The notes under the pieces: generated by a model | Told to the model about the DNA's origin: nothing | What the model saw: only the letters and a program-made list of their open reading frames with translations | Database searches by the model: none | DNA from: JAHFUI01 sp041485905 | GTDB lineage: Bacteria > Acidobacteriota > Vicinamibacteria > Vicinamibacterales > CAVVIG01 | DNA: 40,382 bases | NCBI GenBank assembly: GCA_041485905.1 | Contig: JBGPKK010000027.1 | Location: 1-40,382, forward strand | Reading direction: 5' to 3' | In this document: in pieces, positions 24,058 through 33,132 of the stretch | Position numbering within the stretch: the stretch's first letter is position 1 | How the letters are laid out: each line of letters opens with the position of its first letter | Made by a program: the position numbers and the translations under genes

Positions 24058-24408
24058 TCAAAAGGTCACGACGTCCAGGACCTCACGCAACGCGCTCTCC
24101 ACCGCTCCGAGAGCGCGCTCTGTGAGGCGCAGCATCGGGCCTTGGATGAGGCGTTCGTTGTCAATCGCCCGCAGTTGATCGATGAGCAGGTCCGAATCTC
24201 GACGTAATCGATCCGCCGCGGGCACTCGGATACGCAGCGGCTCGGCATCGTCGACAAGGCGCGTCGTCAGCGGGACGATCAATGTGGACGGATGATCGGC
24301 GTCGAGCAGCGCCTGAGCCTGGACGATGAGGACCGGACGGGTCTTGCCCGGTTCGGTTCCCCGTCGGGGGCTGAGGTTCGCCAACCAGACTTCGCCGCGA
24401 TTACGCAT
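24058..24408 (-). CDS. mazF: MazF/PemK-family endoribonuclease toxin
   Basis: A 116-residue protein with the MazF barrel pattern: RNRGEVWLANLSPRRGTEPGKTRPVLIVQAQALLD, then STLIVPLTT and SDLLIDQLRAIDNERLIQGPMLRL. The Arg in KTRPVLIV and the Thr in PLTT are at the usual active-site positions. MazF toxins cleave mRNA at short sequences and slow growth when the antitoxin is lost. The ATG at 24408 overlaps the antitoxin stop by eight bases, the usual antitoxin-first arrangement. Confidence 0.9.
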   Translation of the reverse strand: MRNRGEVWLANLSPRRGTEPGKTRPVLIVQAQALLDADHPSTLIVPLTTRLVDDAEPLRIRVPAADRLRRDSDLLIDQLRAIDNERLIQGPMLRLTERALGAVESALREVLDVVTF

Positions 24409-24637
24409 CGACGTCCCGCTCGATGGCGGCGAACTCCGCGTTTACCCGCATGCTCTCGGGACGTACCCTCCGCGACACGTCGGATAGCCGCTTCGCGCGC
24501 AGCAGACCCTCGGTCTGACGGTTCGAGCGGTCGATGGCGCGGCGGATGTACTCGGCTCGGGTCAAGTCCAGGGCCTTGGCACAGCGGTCGCTGACCTCGA
24601 GGAGTTCGTCCGGGAGTTTCAAAGAAATAGCCGACAT
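24401..24637 (-). CDS. ribbon-helix-helix-type antitoxin
   Basis: A 78-residue protein beginning MSAISLKLPDELLEVSDRCAKALDLTRAEYIRRAIDR, the strand-helix-helix layout of RHH (CopG/MazE-like) DNA-binding antitoxins. The C-terminal part (about 45-78) would wrap the toxin. The ATG at 24637 has an excellent ribosome site, GGAGG five bases upstream. Around that site the DNA forms an imperfect palindrome (24639-24659) with CATATG near its centre, a plausible operator for the antitoxin to repress its own operon, though this is inferred. Confidence 0.85.
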   Translation of the reverse strand: MSAISLKLPDELLEVSDRCAKALDLTRAEYIRRAIDRSNRQTEGLLRAKRLSDVSRRVRPESMRVNAEFAAIERDVDA

Positions 24638-24730
24638 GGATACCTCCATATGATATCCACATGGTACTTCACTTTGCGACATCGCGCAAGCCTGTTCGGT
24701 CACACAATCTCTTTCCTGCCCATACAGCGT

Positions 24731-27700
24731 TTACGGCTCCACGGCGTCACTAATACCCAGCCGTATGAGCAGCTTGGTGAGGCCCTGACGCGTGACCCCG
24801 AGATCCTCGGCGGCCCGCGCCCGCTGCCCGCCGTTTCTGACCAGGGCCGCGCGGACGAAGCGTTCCTCGAACGTGCGGCGCGCCTCATCCAGCCGCGACG
24901 CGTCGGCGAAGCGGCGCTCCCCGAATTGCGGTCCTAACGCGCTCGGCGGGACGACGCCACGTCGTGGACTGCGGACGGCCAGCGAGGCGAGGACGTTCTG
25001 CAGCTCGCGGACGTTGCCGGGCCAGTCGTACCGTGTCAGCGCACCAAGAGTCGCCGCAGACAGCGCGGCCCGGCTGCCAACGCGGACCGCCGCCTCGCGC
25101 CAGAAGTGTTCCGCTAGCATCGCGATGTCTTCCCGGCGCTCCCGGAGCGGCGGAACGTCGATGCGGATCACATCGAGCCGGTACAACAGGTCGATCCGGA
25201 ACCGCCCGGCGGCGGCCTCCTGCCGCAGATCCCGGTTCGTCGCGGCTACCACGCGCACGTCGATCCGGCGGGACACGTTTTCGCCGATCCGGCGCAGCTC
25301 GCCTTCCTGAATGACGCGCAGCACCTTGGCCTGCGCGCGCGGCGACAGCTCGCCGATCTCGTCCATCAGGAGCGTGCCACCGTGCGCGTCCTCGAAGACG
25401 CCGGGCCGCTCGGCGATCGCGCCGGTAAAGGCGCCGCGCGCATGGCCGAAGAGCTCGGCTTCCACCAGATCGTCTGGCAGCGCGGCGCAATTCAGCGTGC
25501 TGAACGGACGATCGCGGCGCGGACCCGACCGATGCAGCGCACGCGCGACGAGCTCTTTGCCGCTGCCGCTCTCGCCCTCGATGAGCACGCCGAACGGCGC
25601 AGCGGCCGCCAGTTCCACAGCGCGTCGTACGCCGGCCATCGCGGCGCTTGCCCCCATGAGCTCGGTCGTGCCGGGCCCGAGAACCCGCTGCCGGCGAGCG
25701 AGCGCCGCCGAGAGGATGGGCGCGACGGCCGCACCCGCAGCCGTCAGAAGCGATGCGGCCCGCGACAGATCGTGGGGCGTGCCGATCGTCCAGCGCGCGA
25801 CCAGCGCCCCGACGATCTTTCCACCGTAACGGATGGGAACCGCGGATTCGACGCGGTCGTCACAGCGATGCGGCGCGATCGGAGCGCCCGCCGCCGCCAC
25901 ACGCCCGGCAATCGCCAGGTCGATCCGTCCCCCATCGGATGCGACGACGACGCATCTCTCGCCTTCAGCAGCCGCGACGGCGATGGCCACGGCGTGGAGC
26001 CGGCCACGAATCCGCCGGCACACCTCGGTGAGCAGCGCGTGTTCGTCTTCTGACGTTTGACACAAATCGAGGATGTCGACGATGTCCTCGACCATGGGGT
26101 CGAGGGCGGCGCCGCGTCTGGCCGCCTGGGAAAATGGGGCGTACAACGCAAGCGCACCGAGGCCGGTCGATGCCACGTGACGCCCGACCACTTCCTGAAT
26201 GGGCGCGTCCGGAGGAAGCAAATCGCGCAGCAGATCGCAACGGGCGCGAATGATCGGCGGCAGCATGGCCGAGCCGACGCGACTGATCCGGTCCAATAAC
26301 GTCCGCGCCGCCGAACGCCGGCCCGAGCGGCGGAGCGCCTCGACGAGAACCAGACGGCCACGCGCGGCCAGCAGCGGCTCGTGTGCCGCCCGTGCCGTCG
26401 GCACGCAGACGGCGACGTCGCGCTCCACGGCGACAAGGTCGCCAACGGCGAGATGCGCGAACGCCGCCCCGTACGCCGCGTCCGCGACCAGCCGGGGATC
26501 GCTACCCTGCCGGGCGCGCACGAGCGCCTCCGTCGCTCGAGACACCGCCAGATCGAGGTTGCGCGTTCCGACCGCTATCGCGGCTCCAACACTGTCGGCC
26601 CCGTTCGGCGGCGGCGCGCCCGGCCGGCGTTGGTCAACCGGGCGAAGCGTCTGCTCGGCTTCGTCGTAGCGCGCTTGCCAGAACAGCACACGCGCCAGCC
26701 TCGTCTGGGCGAGCGCCACTCGCGGCGCGTCGCCACGCGACCGCGCGGCCGCCAGCGCCGCGCTGAGCGCGGTCTCGGCTTCGTCGGGGCGCGCCAGATC
26801 GGTCAGCGCCACTCCGCTCAAAACCGCGACATCGATCAGGCGCGGGTCGTCCCCCGTACGTCGCCAGTGGTCCGCCGCGCTCTGGAGCGCGGCCTGTGCA
26901 TCGCGCACCCGGCCCCGCCGCAGCAGCATGCTCGCAAGCGCGAGACTTCCTTCTCCTGCACGCTCCCAATCTTCCCGCCGCGACAGCCCGCCGATGGCCT
27001 GGCGCAGCACCCGCTCGCCGGGCGCATGCCGTCCGTCCGCAACGAGCCGCGAGCCCAGATCAACCCGCCGAGCCAGCGCCGCCAGTTCGGCCGCGTCCGG
27101 CCCGCTGCGCGGGCGGTTCGTCGGGGCGAGGGAGAGGTTCTCGTCGACACCATACATCACTGATTGCTCGGCGACGCGAAACGGGCCAGGCGTCTGTCGT
27201 CGGTCGATCGACGGGGCCATGTGCGGCGCGTCGAAACAAGGGGTGGCGCGCTCGCGCCACAGCAACCGCGCGAACCGACCGGGCCACCCTCCGGCCTGCC
27301 CGGCCATGCGGCGGAGGCGGGCCAGGTCCGCACCGGTTTCAGAACCTGGAGACACCGCGCCGGCGAGCGCGTCGGCCGAGACCGGCTCGAGACCGATCCC
27401 GTCGACCGAGGGCACTTCCTCTCGGCTGATGAACAACAGAACGTGGGGCCGCGGCGAGGCCAGCGCCGCCCCCAACAGGACGCGCCACCCGAGCCGGGAT
27501 TCCTCGTCGTCGATCACGAACAAACGCCGTCCCCGTAACCGATCGGCCAACGCCGAGAGGACGCGCGCCGCCACCGGCACGAACCCCTGGAGGCGTGCCA
27601 TCCGCGCGAGGTCATCGATCGCGGTTCGCTTGCCCGCCCCGATCGGTCCCCACAACGCCGCAATGTGGGGACGGGTGCCGCCGGTGCGCTCGAACAGCTC

Positions 27701-28249
27701 GCCAAGCGCGGCGACAGCCGGACGTTGGATCGTGTTGATGCCACGATCGTGCAAGGGAAGATCACAATGCCCCGCATCGCGCCGCTCTTCTGAATAACCG
27801 GTGGCAGCCTCAGGCAGAACGACCGGTCCGGTCCGTGAGTGGTGCACGGACGCGGCTGAGAGCGATCCGTCAGAGAGACTGGACGCACCCAAGACCCTGA
27901 ACGCGCGCGCGCGCACCTCTTCGGACTGCGCCGCCGAGCCACACCACGGACCGTCGCAGCGCCACGCTTCGAATCGTTGCGATTCGCCGGCGATTCCGTA
28001 ATCCACTAATCGAGCGATCGACGGATGCCGCAGTTTCTGCAACGTGTCGCATCGGAGCGCCCACCGTCGTTGGTCGCTCTCGCCCCCGACAGACGTCATC
28101 GTCAAGGCGACGCGGTCGCCGGTCGCCAAATCGAGCGCCGCATGCGCCCCGTCCATCACGAATCGATCCGCGAGCAATGGCATGGCGTGGTTTCTTCGGT
28201 GCTCGCAGATGGCTGCAAGATCGTCGCCCGACGGAATTGCCCGTAACAT
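24731..28249 (-). CDS. giant sigma54-interacting transcriptional regulator (kinase-like N-lobe, NTPase, TPR, GAF, AAA+, Fis)
   Basis: A 1172-residue chimera. Residues about 25-90 resemble the N-lobe of a Ser/Thr kinase (ALDLATGDRVALTMTSV, LRHPSIARLVDYG), but the usual VALK Lys is Thr and no catalytic lobe follows. A P-loop NTPase-like part has GPIGAGKRT (about 201-209) and LFVIDDE (about 243-249). TPR-like helices fill about 390-690 and a GAF-like domain about 715-860. The AAA+ sigma54 domain (about 860-1090) has GESGSGKE, the sigma54-contact loop GAFTGA (about 939-944) and TLLMDEIGEL. A Fis-type helix-turn-helix ends the protein (GQRARAAEDLGVTRQGLTKLL). It should activate sigma54 promoters in response to a signal. 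ATG 28249 is chosen; ATG 28183 is possible. It is divergent from aroC. Confidence 0.87.
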   Translation of the reverse strand: MLRAIPSGDDLAAICEHRRNHAMPLLADRFVMDGAHAALDLATGDRVALTMTSVGGESDQRRWALRCDTLQKLRHPSIARLVDYGIAGESQRFEAWRCDGPWCGSAAQSEEVRARAFRVLGASSLSDGSLSAASVHHSRTGPVVLPEAATGYSEERRDAGHCDLPLHDRGINTIQRPAVAALGELFERTGGTRPHIAALWGPIGAGKRTAIDDLARMARLQGFVPVAARVLSALADRLRGRRLFVIDDEESRLGWRVLLGAALASPRPHVLLFISREEVPSVDGIGLEPVSADALAGAVSPGSETGADLARLRRMAGQAGGWPGRFARLLWRERATPCFDAPHMAPSIDRRQTPGPFRVAEQSVMYGVDENLSLAPTNRPRSGPDAAELAALARRVDLGSRLVADGRHAPGERVLRQAIGGLSRREDWERAGEGSLALASMLLRRGRVRDAQAALQSAADHWRRTGDDPRLIDVAVLSGVALTDLARPDEAETALSAALAAARSRGDAPRVALAQTRLARVLFWQARYDEAEQTLRPVDQRRPGAPPPNGADSVGAAIAVGTRNLDLAVSRATEALVRARQGSDPRLVADAAYGAAFAHLAVGDLVAVERDVAVCVPTARAAHEPLLAARGRLVLVEALRRSGRRSAARTLLDRISRVGSAMLPPIIRARCDLLRDLLPPDAPIQEVVGRHVASTGLGALALYAPFSQAARRGAALDPMVEDIVDILDLCQTSEDEHALLTEVCRRIRGRLHAVAIAVAAAEGERCVVVASDGGRIDLAIAGRVAAAGAPIAPHRCDDRVESAVPIRYGGKIVGALVARWTIGTPHDLSRAASLLTAAGAAVAPILSAALARRQRVLGPGTTELMGASAAMAGVRRAVELAAAAPFGVLIEGESGSGKELVARALHRSGPRRDRPFSTLNCAALPDDLVEAELFGHARGAFTGAIAERPGVFEDAHGGTLLMDEIGELSPRAQAKVLRVIQEGELRRIGENVSRRIDVRVVAATNRDLRQEAAAGRFRIDLLYRLDVIRIDVPPLRERREDIAMLAEHFWREAAVRVGSRAALSAATLGALTRYDWPGNVRELQNVLASLAVRSPRRGVVPPSALGPQFGERRFADASRLDEARRTFEERFVRAALVRNGGQRARAAEDLGVTRQGLTKLLIRLGISDAVEP

Positions 28250-28285
28250 CGCGCGTCCGCGGTCCGAGTGCGCAAATAATTCGGT

Positions 28286-28291
28286 TAGAAT
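28286..28291 (+). promoter_or_regulatory. -10 box of aroC, near-leaderless
   Basis: TAGAAT at 28286-28291 lies nine bases before the aroC ATG, placing the transcription start around 28298. No good -35 is seen. Confidence 0.4.
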
Positions 28292-28300
28292 GAGGCACCG

Positions 28301-29506
28301 ATGCTGCGTTTTCTCACAGCGGGCGAATCGCACGGCAAGGCGCTCATCACCATTCTCGAAGGGCTGCCGGCGGGTCTCACGATCGATTTCGAAGCGGTCA
28401 CGAGGGAGTTACGGCGCCGTCAGGGAGGGTACGGTCGCGGCCGCCGCATGGCCATCGAGTCAGACCGCGCCGAACCACTCAGCGGCGTCCGTCACGGGCT
28501 GACCACCGGCGCGCCGGTCGCCTTGATGATCCCGAACAAAGACTGGGAGAACTGGCAACGCACGATGCACGTGGAGCCGGAGGAGCCGGCCGGCGCGACC
28601 GGACCCGACCGTCCGACTGTCACGCGGCCCCGGCCCGGGCACGCGGATCTCGCGGGCGTCGTGAAATACGGCCTCGACGACATCCGCAACGTGCTCGAGC
28701 GCGCCAGCGCGCGGGAAACGGCCGCCCGCGTCGCGGTCGGCGCCATCGCTCGGCAGTTGCTCGAACAGCTCGGCACCCAGATCGTGAGCCATGTGACGGC
28801 CATCGGATCCGTCGCACTGGCGGACGCGCTTGCGGTCACGTTCGAGGATGCGCGCGCGATCAGTGCCGACGCTCCCCTGCACTGCGTCAATGCCCGCGTT
28901 GAGCTCGACATGATCGCGGAGATCGATCGCGCCCGCGAGGCGGGCGACACCATGGGCGGGAGCTTCGAAGTGATCGCGCACGACGTGCCGCCCGGCCTCG
29001 GCAGCTACGCGCAGTGGGATCGCAAGCTCGATGGCCGCCTGGCGCAGGCCCTCATGTCGATTCCAGCCATCAAGGGCGTCGGCATCGGGCGGGGACCCGC
29101 GGCCGCTTCGCTGCCGGGATCCCGGCTCCATGACGAGATTCTTCCACCCCGTGGCGTTCACTCGGTCGTCGGGGTCAGCCGGCCGACCAACAACGCCGGC
29201 GGCCTCGAGGGCGGCGTCACCAACGGCGAAGACCTGCGCGTGTCCGGCTACATGAAGCCGATTGCGACGTTGATGAAGCCGCTGCGCTCCGTCGATCTGA
29301 CGACGATGACGGAAAGCCCGGCCAGCATTGAGCGCAGCGATGTCTGCGCCGTCCCGGCGGCGGCCGTGGTCGCGGAAGCGATGGTCGCGCTGGTGCTCGC
29401 CGATGCGGCCATCGAGAAATTCGGCGGCGATTCCGTGCAGGAACTGGTCGCCAACTTCCGGGCCTTTCGCGACCGAACTGCCGCCCGATTCGCCCCGCGG
29501 CAATAA
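28301..29506 (+). CDS. aroC: chorismate synthase
   Basis: Last step of the shikimate pathway: EPSP to chorismate, with reduced flavin. The 401-residue protein opens LRFLTAGESHGKALITILEGLPAGL with the conserved GESHG. It continues with RRQGGYGRGRRM, TRPRPGHADLAGVVKYG, IRNVLERASARETAARVAVGA and GGLEGGVTNGEDLRVSGYMKPI, all signature regions. It feeds the aromatic supraoperon located 14 kb away on the other strand and is followed by def with no sign of the trp genes. It shares an intergenic region of about 50 bases with the giant regulator. Confidence 0.97.
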   Translation: MLRFLTAGESHGKALITILEGLPAGLTIDFEAVTRELRRRQGGYGRGRRMAIESDRAEPLSGVRHGLTTGAPVALMIPNKDWENWQRTMHVEPEEPAGATGPDRPTVTRPRPGHADLAGVVKYGLDDIRNVLERASARETAARVAVGAIARQLLEQLGTQIVSHVTAIGSVALADALAVTFEDARAISADAPLHCVNARVELDMIAEIDRAREAGDTMGGSFEVIAHDVPPGLGSYAQWDRKLDGRLAQALMSIPAIKGVGIGRGPAAASLPGSRLHDEILPPRGVHSVVGVSRPTNNAGGLEGGVTNGEDLRVSGYMKPIATLMKPLRSVDLTTMTESPASIERSDVCAVPAAAVVAEAMVALVLADAAIEKFGGDSVQELVANFRAFRDRTAARFAPRQ

Positions 29507-29563
29507 CCGCCGAGTGGCCATCCGACTCATGTGTCTCGGCGCGCTCCGCGTGCCCGGCGGTTG

Positions 29564-30082
29564 ATGCAGCCGATGCTGAGACCAGTCTTGAAGTACGGCG
29601 ATCGGATTCTCCACGACCGCGCTCAGAGGGTCGAAGCGGTCACCCCTGAGGTCGATCAGCTCATCGACGACATGATCGAAACGATGTATGCGGCGCCGGG
29701 CGTCGGGCTGGCGGCGCCGCAGATCGGTGTGCTTCTCCGAATCTTCGTCGTGGATATTTCGCTCGGCCACGACCCGGCGGGTCTCATGGTCTTCATCAAC
29801 CCCGAATTCATCGAACGCGACGGCGTCCAGCTCGAAGAAGAAGGCTGCCTCAGCGTGCCGGGCTTCAACGCCACGGTCGTCCGGCCCGCGCGCGCGGTGG
29901 TGAAAGGCCTCGATCGCACCGGGACCGAGCAGCAATGCGAGGCGGAGGGCCTGCTCGCCCGCGCGTTTCAGCATGAGATGGATCACCTCGACGGTACGCT
30001 GTTCGTCGACCGGCTCCGCGGCATCAAGCGCGATCTGATCGTGCGGCGCATCAAGAAGCTGACCCGCGCCGGGAAATGGTAG
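29564..30082 (+). CDS. def: peptide deformylase
   Basis: Removes the formyl group from new proteins. The 172-residue protein has the three PDF motifs GVGLAAPQIG, EEGCLSVPG and QHEMDHLDG, so the metal ligands Cys, His, His and the catalytic Glu are present. The start may be ATG 29564 or 29573 (MLRPVLKYGDRILH). It overlaps fmt by seven bases: def and fmt, which form a functional pair for N-formylmethionine, are translationally linked. Confidence 0.95.
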   Translation: MQPMLRPVLKYGDRILHDRAQRVEAVTPEVDQLIDDMIETMYAAPGVGLAAPQIGVLLRIFVVDISLGHDPAGLMVFINPEFIERDGVQLEEEGCLSVPGFNATVVRPARAVVKGLDRTGTEQQCEAEGLLARAFQHEMDHLDGTLFVDRLRGIKRDLIVRRIKKLTRAGKW

Positions 30083-31035
30083 ACGTCCGGCCGCTCCGGA
30101 TCGTCTACTTCGGCACGCCGGATTTTGCCGTGCCGACGCTCGACGCGCTGCTTCACTCGCGGCACACGGTGGTGGGCGTCGTGACACGGGCGGACCGGCC
30201 GCGCGGCCGCGGTCAGAAAACCAGCGAGCCGCCGGTCAAGTCGAGAGCGGTGGCTGCCGCCTTGCCGGTGCTGCAACCGCAACGGCTTGACGACGCGGCA
30301 TTCCTGGCGTCGCTTTCGAGACTGCACGCCGATCTGGGCGTCGTGGCCGCGTACGGAAAGATCCTGACCGACGACGTACTCGCGACACCGCGGCTCGGGC
30401 TCATCAACGTGCACGCGTCGCTCCTCCCTCGCTATCGAGGCGCGGCGCCCGTCCACCGCGCGGTCATCAACGGGGAACGGGAAACAGGTGTCACGATCAT
30501 GAGGATGGTCAAGGCCCTGGACGCCGGGCCGATGCTCGCGACGGCGCGGCGGCCGATCGGTCTGGATGACACCAGCGAAGAGGTCGAACATGACCTCGCG
30601 CGAATCGGCGCGGCGTTGTCGATGTCAACGGTGGACGGGTTAGCGGCAGGTCCCGTCGCCGAAGTTCCCCAGGACGAATCGGCTGCCACCTACGCCCGGC
30701 GCATCACAAGGGAAGACGCCACGGTCGACTGGGCTTCGACCGCCGACGCGATCCACAACCTCATTCGCGGATTGCATCCGTGGCCCCACGCTCATACCTT
30801 TCATCGCGATCGGCGATTGATTCTGCTGCGCTCACGTACCGAACCTTTGGAGCCGTCGTCCCATGCACCCGGAACGATCCTCGAGGCCAGCGGCGATCGG
30901 CTCCACATCACCACCGGCGGCGGCGTGCTCGCCATCACCCAGATCCAGGCCGAGGGCAGGCGACCAATGACGCCGCGCGAATTTCTCGCGGGTTATCGGC
31001 TCGCCGCCGGCGAGATCCTGTCTTCCCACCGATGA
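30076..31035 (+). CDS. fmt: methionyl-tRNA formyltransferase
   Basis: Formylates initiator Met-tRNA. The 319-residue protein has an N-terminal formyltransferase fold beginning LRIVYFGTPDFAVPTLDALL. The signature LINVHASLLPRYRGAAPVHRAVING has Asn and His of the active site, and KALDAGPML has the Asp. The C-terminal OB-like domain has NLIRGLHPWPHAHT. The ATG overlaps the end of def, and its own TGA overlaps the rsmB ATG (ATGA, 31032-31035). Confidence 0.96.
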   Translation: MVDVRPLRIVYFGTPDFAVPTLDALLHSRHTVVGVVTRADRPRGRGQKTSEPPVKSRAVAAALPVLQPQRLDDAAFLASLSRLHADLGVVAAYGKILTDDVLATPRLGLINVHASLLPRYRGAAPVHRAVINGERETGVTIMRMVKALDAGPMLATARRPIGLDDTSEEVEHDLARIGAALSMSTVDGLAAGPVAEVPQDESAATYARRITREDATVDWASTADAIHNLIRGLHPWPHAHTFHRDRRLILLRSRTEPLEPSSHAPGTILEASGDRLHITTGGGVLAITQIQAEGRRPMTPREFLAGYRLAAGEILSSHR

Positions 31036-32390
31036 TCGCTCCCGCGCGCGTCGCGGCCTACGAGATCCTGGCCAGCGTCAGCGCGGGACGCGCGGATCTG
31101 TCGGACGCGCTCGCGGCAGCACGTGCCACGATGCGTGACGATCGGGACAAAGCCCTCGCCGCCGAAATCGCCATCGGCGTCCAGCGGTGGAGGGCGGCCC
31201 TCGATCACCTGATCGTCCACTTTTCGAAACGGCCCATCGGCCGGCTCGACCGGGAAGTCGTCGAGATTCTCCGGCTCAGCACGTACCAGTTGCTGCACCT
31301 GCAGCGGGTTCCGGCCGCCGCTGTCGTGGACGATGCGGTGAGCTTGACCGGGCGGGTCGGCAAACACAGCGCCGGCGGACTGGTCAACGCCGTGCTGCGG
31401 GCGATCTCACGAAGTCGCGGGACGTTGCCGCTGCCTGCGCGCCCAGACAATCCGGGTGATCGCGAGAACGCGATCGAGTACCTCAGCGTCACACTGTCGC
31501 ACCCGCGGTGGCTCGTCGTCCGCTGGCTCGAGCGCTACGGCTTCGAAGCGACCGAACACTGGCTGCGGTTCAACAACCGACCGGCCCCCCTCACCCTTCG
31601 AGCCAATCGCCTCCGAAACACACCCGACGAATTGATCGAGCGACTCCGGCAGGAGGACGTCGTCGTCAGCCGCGCGCGATTTGCACCTGATGCGCTTCTC
31701 GTCGGCAGCGGACATCCGCTGCGGGGACCCGCCGCGGACGCCGGCTGGTTCGTGGTGCAGGATGAGGCGTCGCAGCTCGTGTCGCTGCTGGCCGGTACAG
31801 ATCCCGGCGCGCGGGTCCTGGATGCGTGCGCCTCGCCGGGAGGCAAAGCCACGGCGGTGGCGGCGACCATGCACGCGCGCGCGATGCTCGTGGCCTGTGA
31901 CATCCGCAGCCGTCGAATCGAGCTGCTGCGACGGACAGTGACGACAAGCGGCGTGACGAACGTTCGACTCGTGCAGGCCGATCTGCTCCGCCCCCTTCCG
32001 TTCTCGCAGGCATTCGACTGTGTGTTTGTCGACGTCCCCTGCTCCGGCCTCGGCACCTTGCGCCGCGATCCCGACATCAAATGGCGCCGGCAGGAGATAG
32101 AGCTTCGGTCGCTTGCAGTCACCCAGATCGACATGCTGCGCCACGCCGCCGCCGTCGTGGCGCCCGGTGGCCGATTGATCTATGCGACGTGTTCGAGCGA
32201 GCCAGAGGAGAACGAATCGGTCGCCGAAGCATTTTTGAGCATCGCACCGGAATTCGCGCCGTGTGATGCCTCAACAGCCTGCCGGGCGCTTCCCTCGTCG
32301 GTCGTCAACGAGCACGGACATCTGCGGACATATCCGCACGTCCACGGCCTGGAAGCCTTTTTTGGCGCGGTGTTCCTCAGAAAAACGTAG
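31032..32390 (+). CDS. rsmB: 16S rRNA (cytosine967-C5)-methyltransferase
   Basis: A 452-residue protein with an N-terminal NusB-like RNA-binding domain (about 1-135; ALAAEIAIGVQRWRAALDHLI) and a C-terminal SAM-dependent methyltransferase. The SAM loop is VLDACASPGGKATAVAATM. The two conserved Cys are in VDVPCSGLGTLRRDPDIKW (nucleophile) and IYATCSSEPEENE. ATG 31032 overlaps the fmt stop. Gene order def-fmt-rsmB is widely conserved. Confidence 0.95.
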   Translation: MIAPARVAAYEILASVSAGRADLSDALAAARATMRDDRDKALAAEIAIGVQRWRAALDHLIVHFSKRPIGRLDREVVEILRLSTYQLLHLQRVPAAAVVDDAVSLTGRVGKHSAGGLVNAVLRAISRSRGTLPLPARPDNPGDRENAIEYLSVTLSHPRWLVVRWLERYGFEATEHWLRFNNRPAPLTLRANRLRNTPDELIERLRQEDVVVSRARFAPDALLVGSGHPLRGPAADAGWFVVQDEASQLVSLLAGTDPGARVLDACASPGGKATAVAATMHARAMLVACDIRSRRIELLRRTVTTSGVTNVRLVQADLLRPLPFSQAFDCVFVDVPCSGLGTLRRDPDIKWRRQEIELRSLAVTQIDMLRHAAAVVAPGGRLIYATCSSEPEENESVAEAFLSIAPEFAPCDASTACRALPSSVVNEHGHLRTYPHVHGLEAFFGAVFLRKT

Positions 32391-32407
32391 TACCATCTTT
32401 GGCGTCC

Positions 32408-33130
32408 ATGGCCCTCAGAACGCGCGTGTGGAGCGCGGGCAAGATCGTCGTCCTGGTGAGCGCGCTTGCAGCGACGTATGTGCTCTTTGCCGCCGCGTCA
32501 ATGCGTCTGGCGCTCAAGGCTCGCGAGGTATCGGTTCCCGATCTGACCAACCGGACCACGAACGAAGCGACGGCGATCACGACATCGCTGGGGCTGACGT
32601 TGACGGTCGACGAGATGCGGCGGCAGGACCTCAAGGTCGGCGCCGGCCGTGTCGTCGCACAAGAACCCGCTCCGGGCTCGGTCGCACGTCGGCAGCGAGG
32701 CATCAAGATCTGGCTGAGCAGCGGCCAGCGCGCCGCGACCGTTCCGCGGCTTACCGGAGAAACCGAACGGACCGCGCAGCTGCGGCTGGCGCAGGACGGC
32801 TTGTCCCTCTCTGCCGTCTCCGAGATTCGTTCCAACGACTACCCCGCCGACGTCGTCGTCGCCCAGCAGCCGCCGGCCAAAGCGGGCGGCGCGAGCGTCA
32901 CGCTCCTCGTCAACCGCGGCGGGCGCGGCGCCAGTTATGTCATGCCCGATCTCATCGGCGTCAACGGCGATCGCGCGGCCCAGATTCTGCGCGCTCGAGG
33001 GTTTCGTGTGGCCGTTGTCGACTCGAATCCCTATCCAGGGGTCGCCGTCGGCGTGGTGCTGCGCCAGAGCCCGCAAGGCGGCTTCCAGATCGGGCCCGGC
33101 GAGCCGATCTCGCTCGAGGTGAGCCGCTGA
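32408..33130 (+). CDS. membrane-anchored triple PASTA-domain protein
   Basis: A 240-residue protein with a short cytoplasmic start, one transmembrane helix (about 13-30, KIVVLVSALAATYVLFAAAS) and three PASTA domains outside. They cover about 39-105 (VSVPDLTNRTTNEA), 108-172 (ATVPRLTGETERTA) and 175-240 (YVMPDLIGVNGDRAAQIL), each ending in a V.QEP/V.RQSP.G strand. PASTA domains bind peptidoglycan fragments. In Firmicutes the same genomic position, between rsmB and rpe, carries the kinase PrkC, which has a kinase domain before its helix and PASTA repeats; here the kinase is absent. The protein may be a wall sensor or anchor. The start could also be TTG 32399. Confidence 0.88.
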   Translation: MALRTRVWSAGKIVVLVSALAATYVLFAAASMRLALKAREVSVPDLTNRTTNEATAITTSLGLTLTVDEMRRQDLKVGAGRVVAQEPAPGSVARRQRGIKIWLSSGQRAATVPRLTGETERTAQLRLAQDGLSLSAVSEIRSNDYPADVVVAQQPPAKAGGASVTLLVNRGGRGASYVMPDLIGVNGDRAAQILRARGFRVAVVDSNPYPGVAVGVVLRQSPQGGFQIGPGEPISLEVSR

Positions 33131-33132
33131 GC

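Noticed and set aside
24639..24659. Operator palindrome upstream of the antitoxin
   Set aside because: The symmetry is imperfect and overlaps the ribosome site; plausible but too weak for a separate feature.
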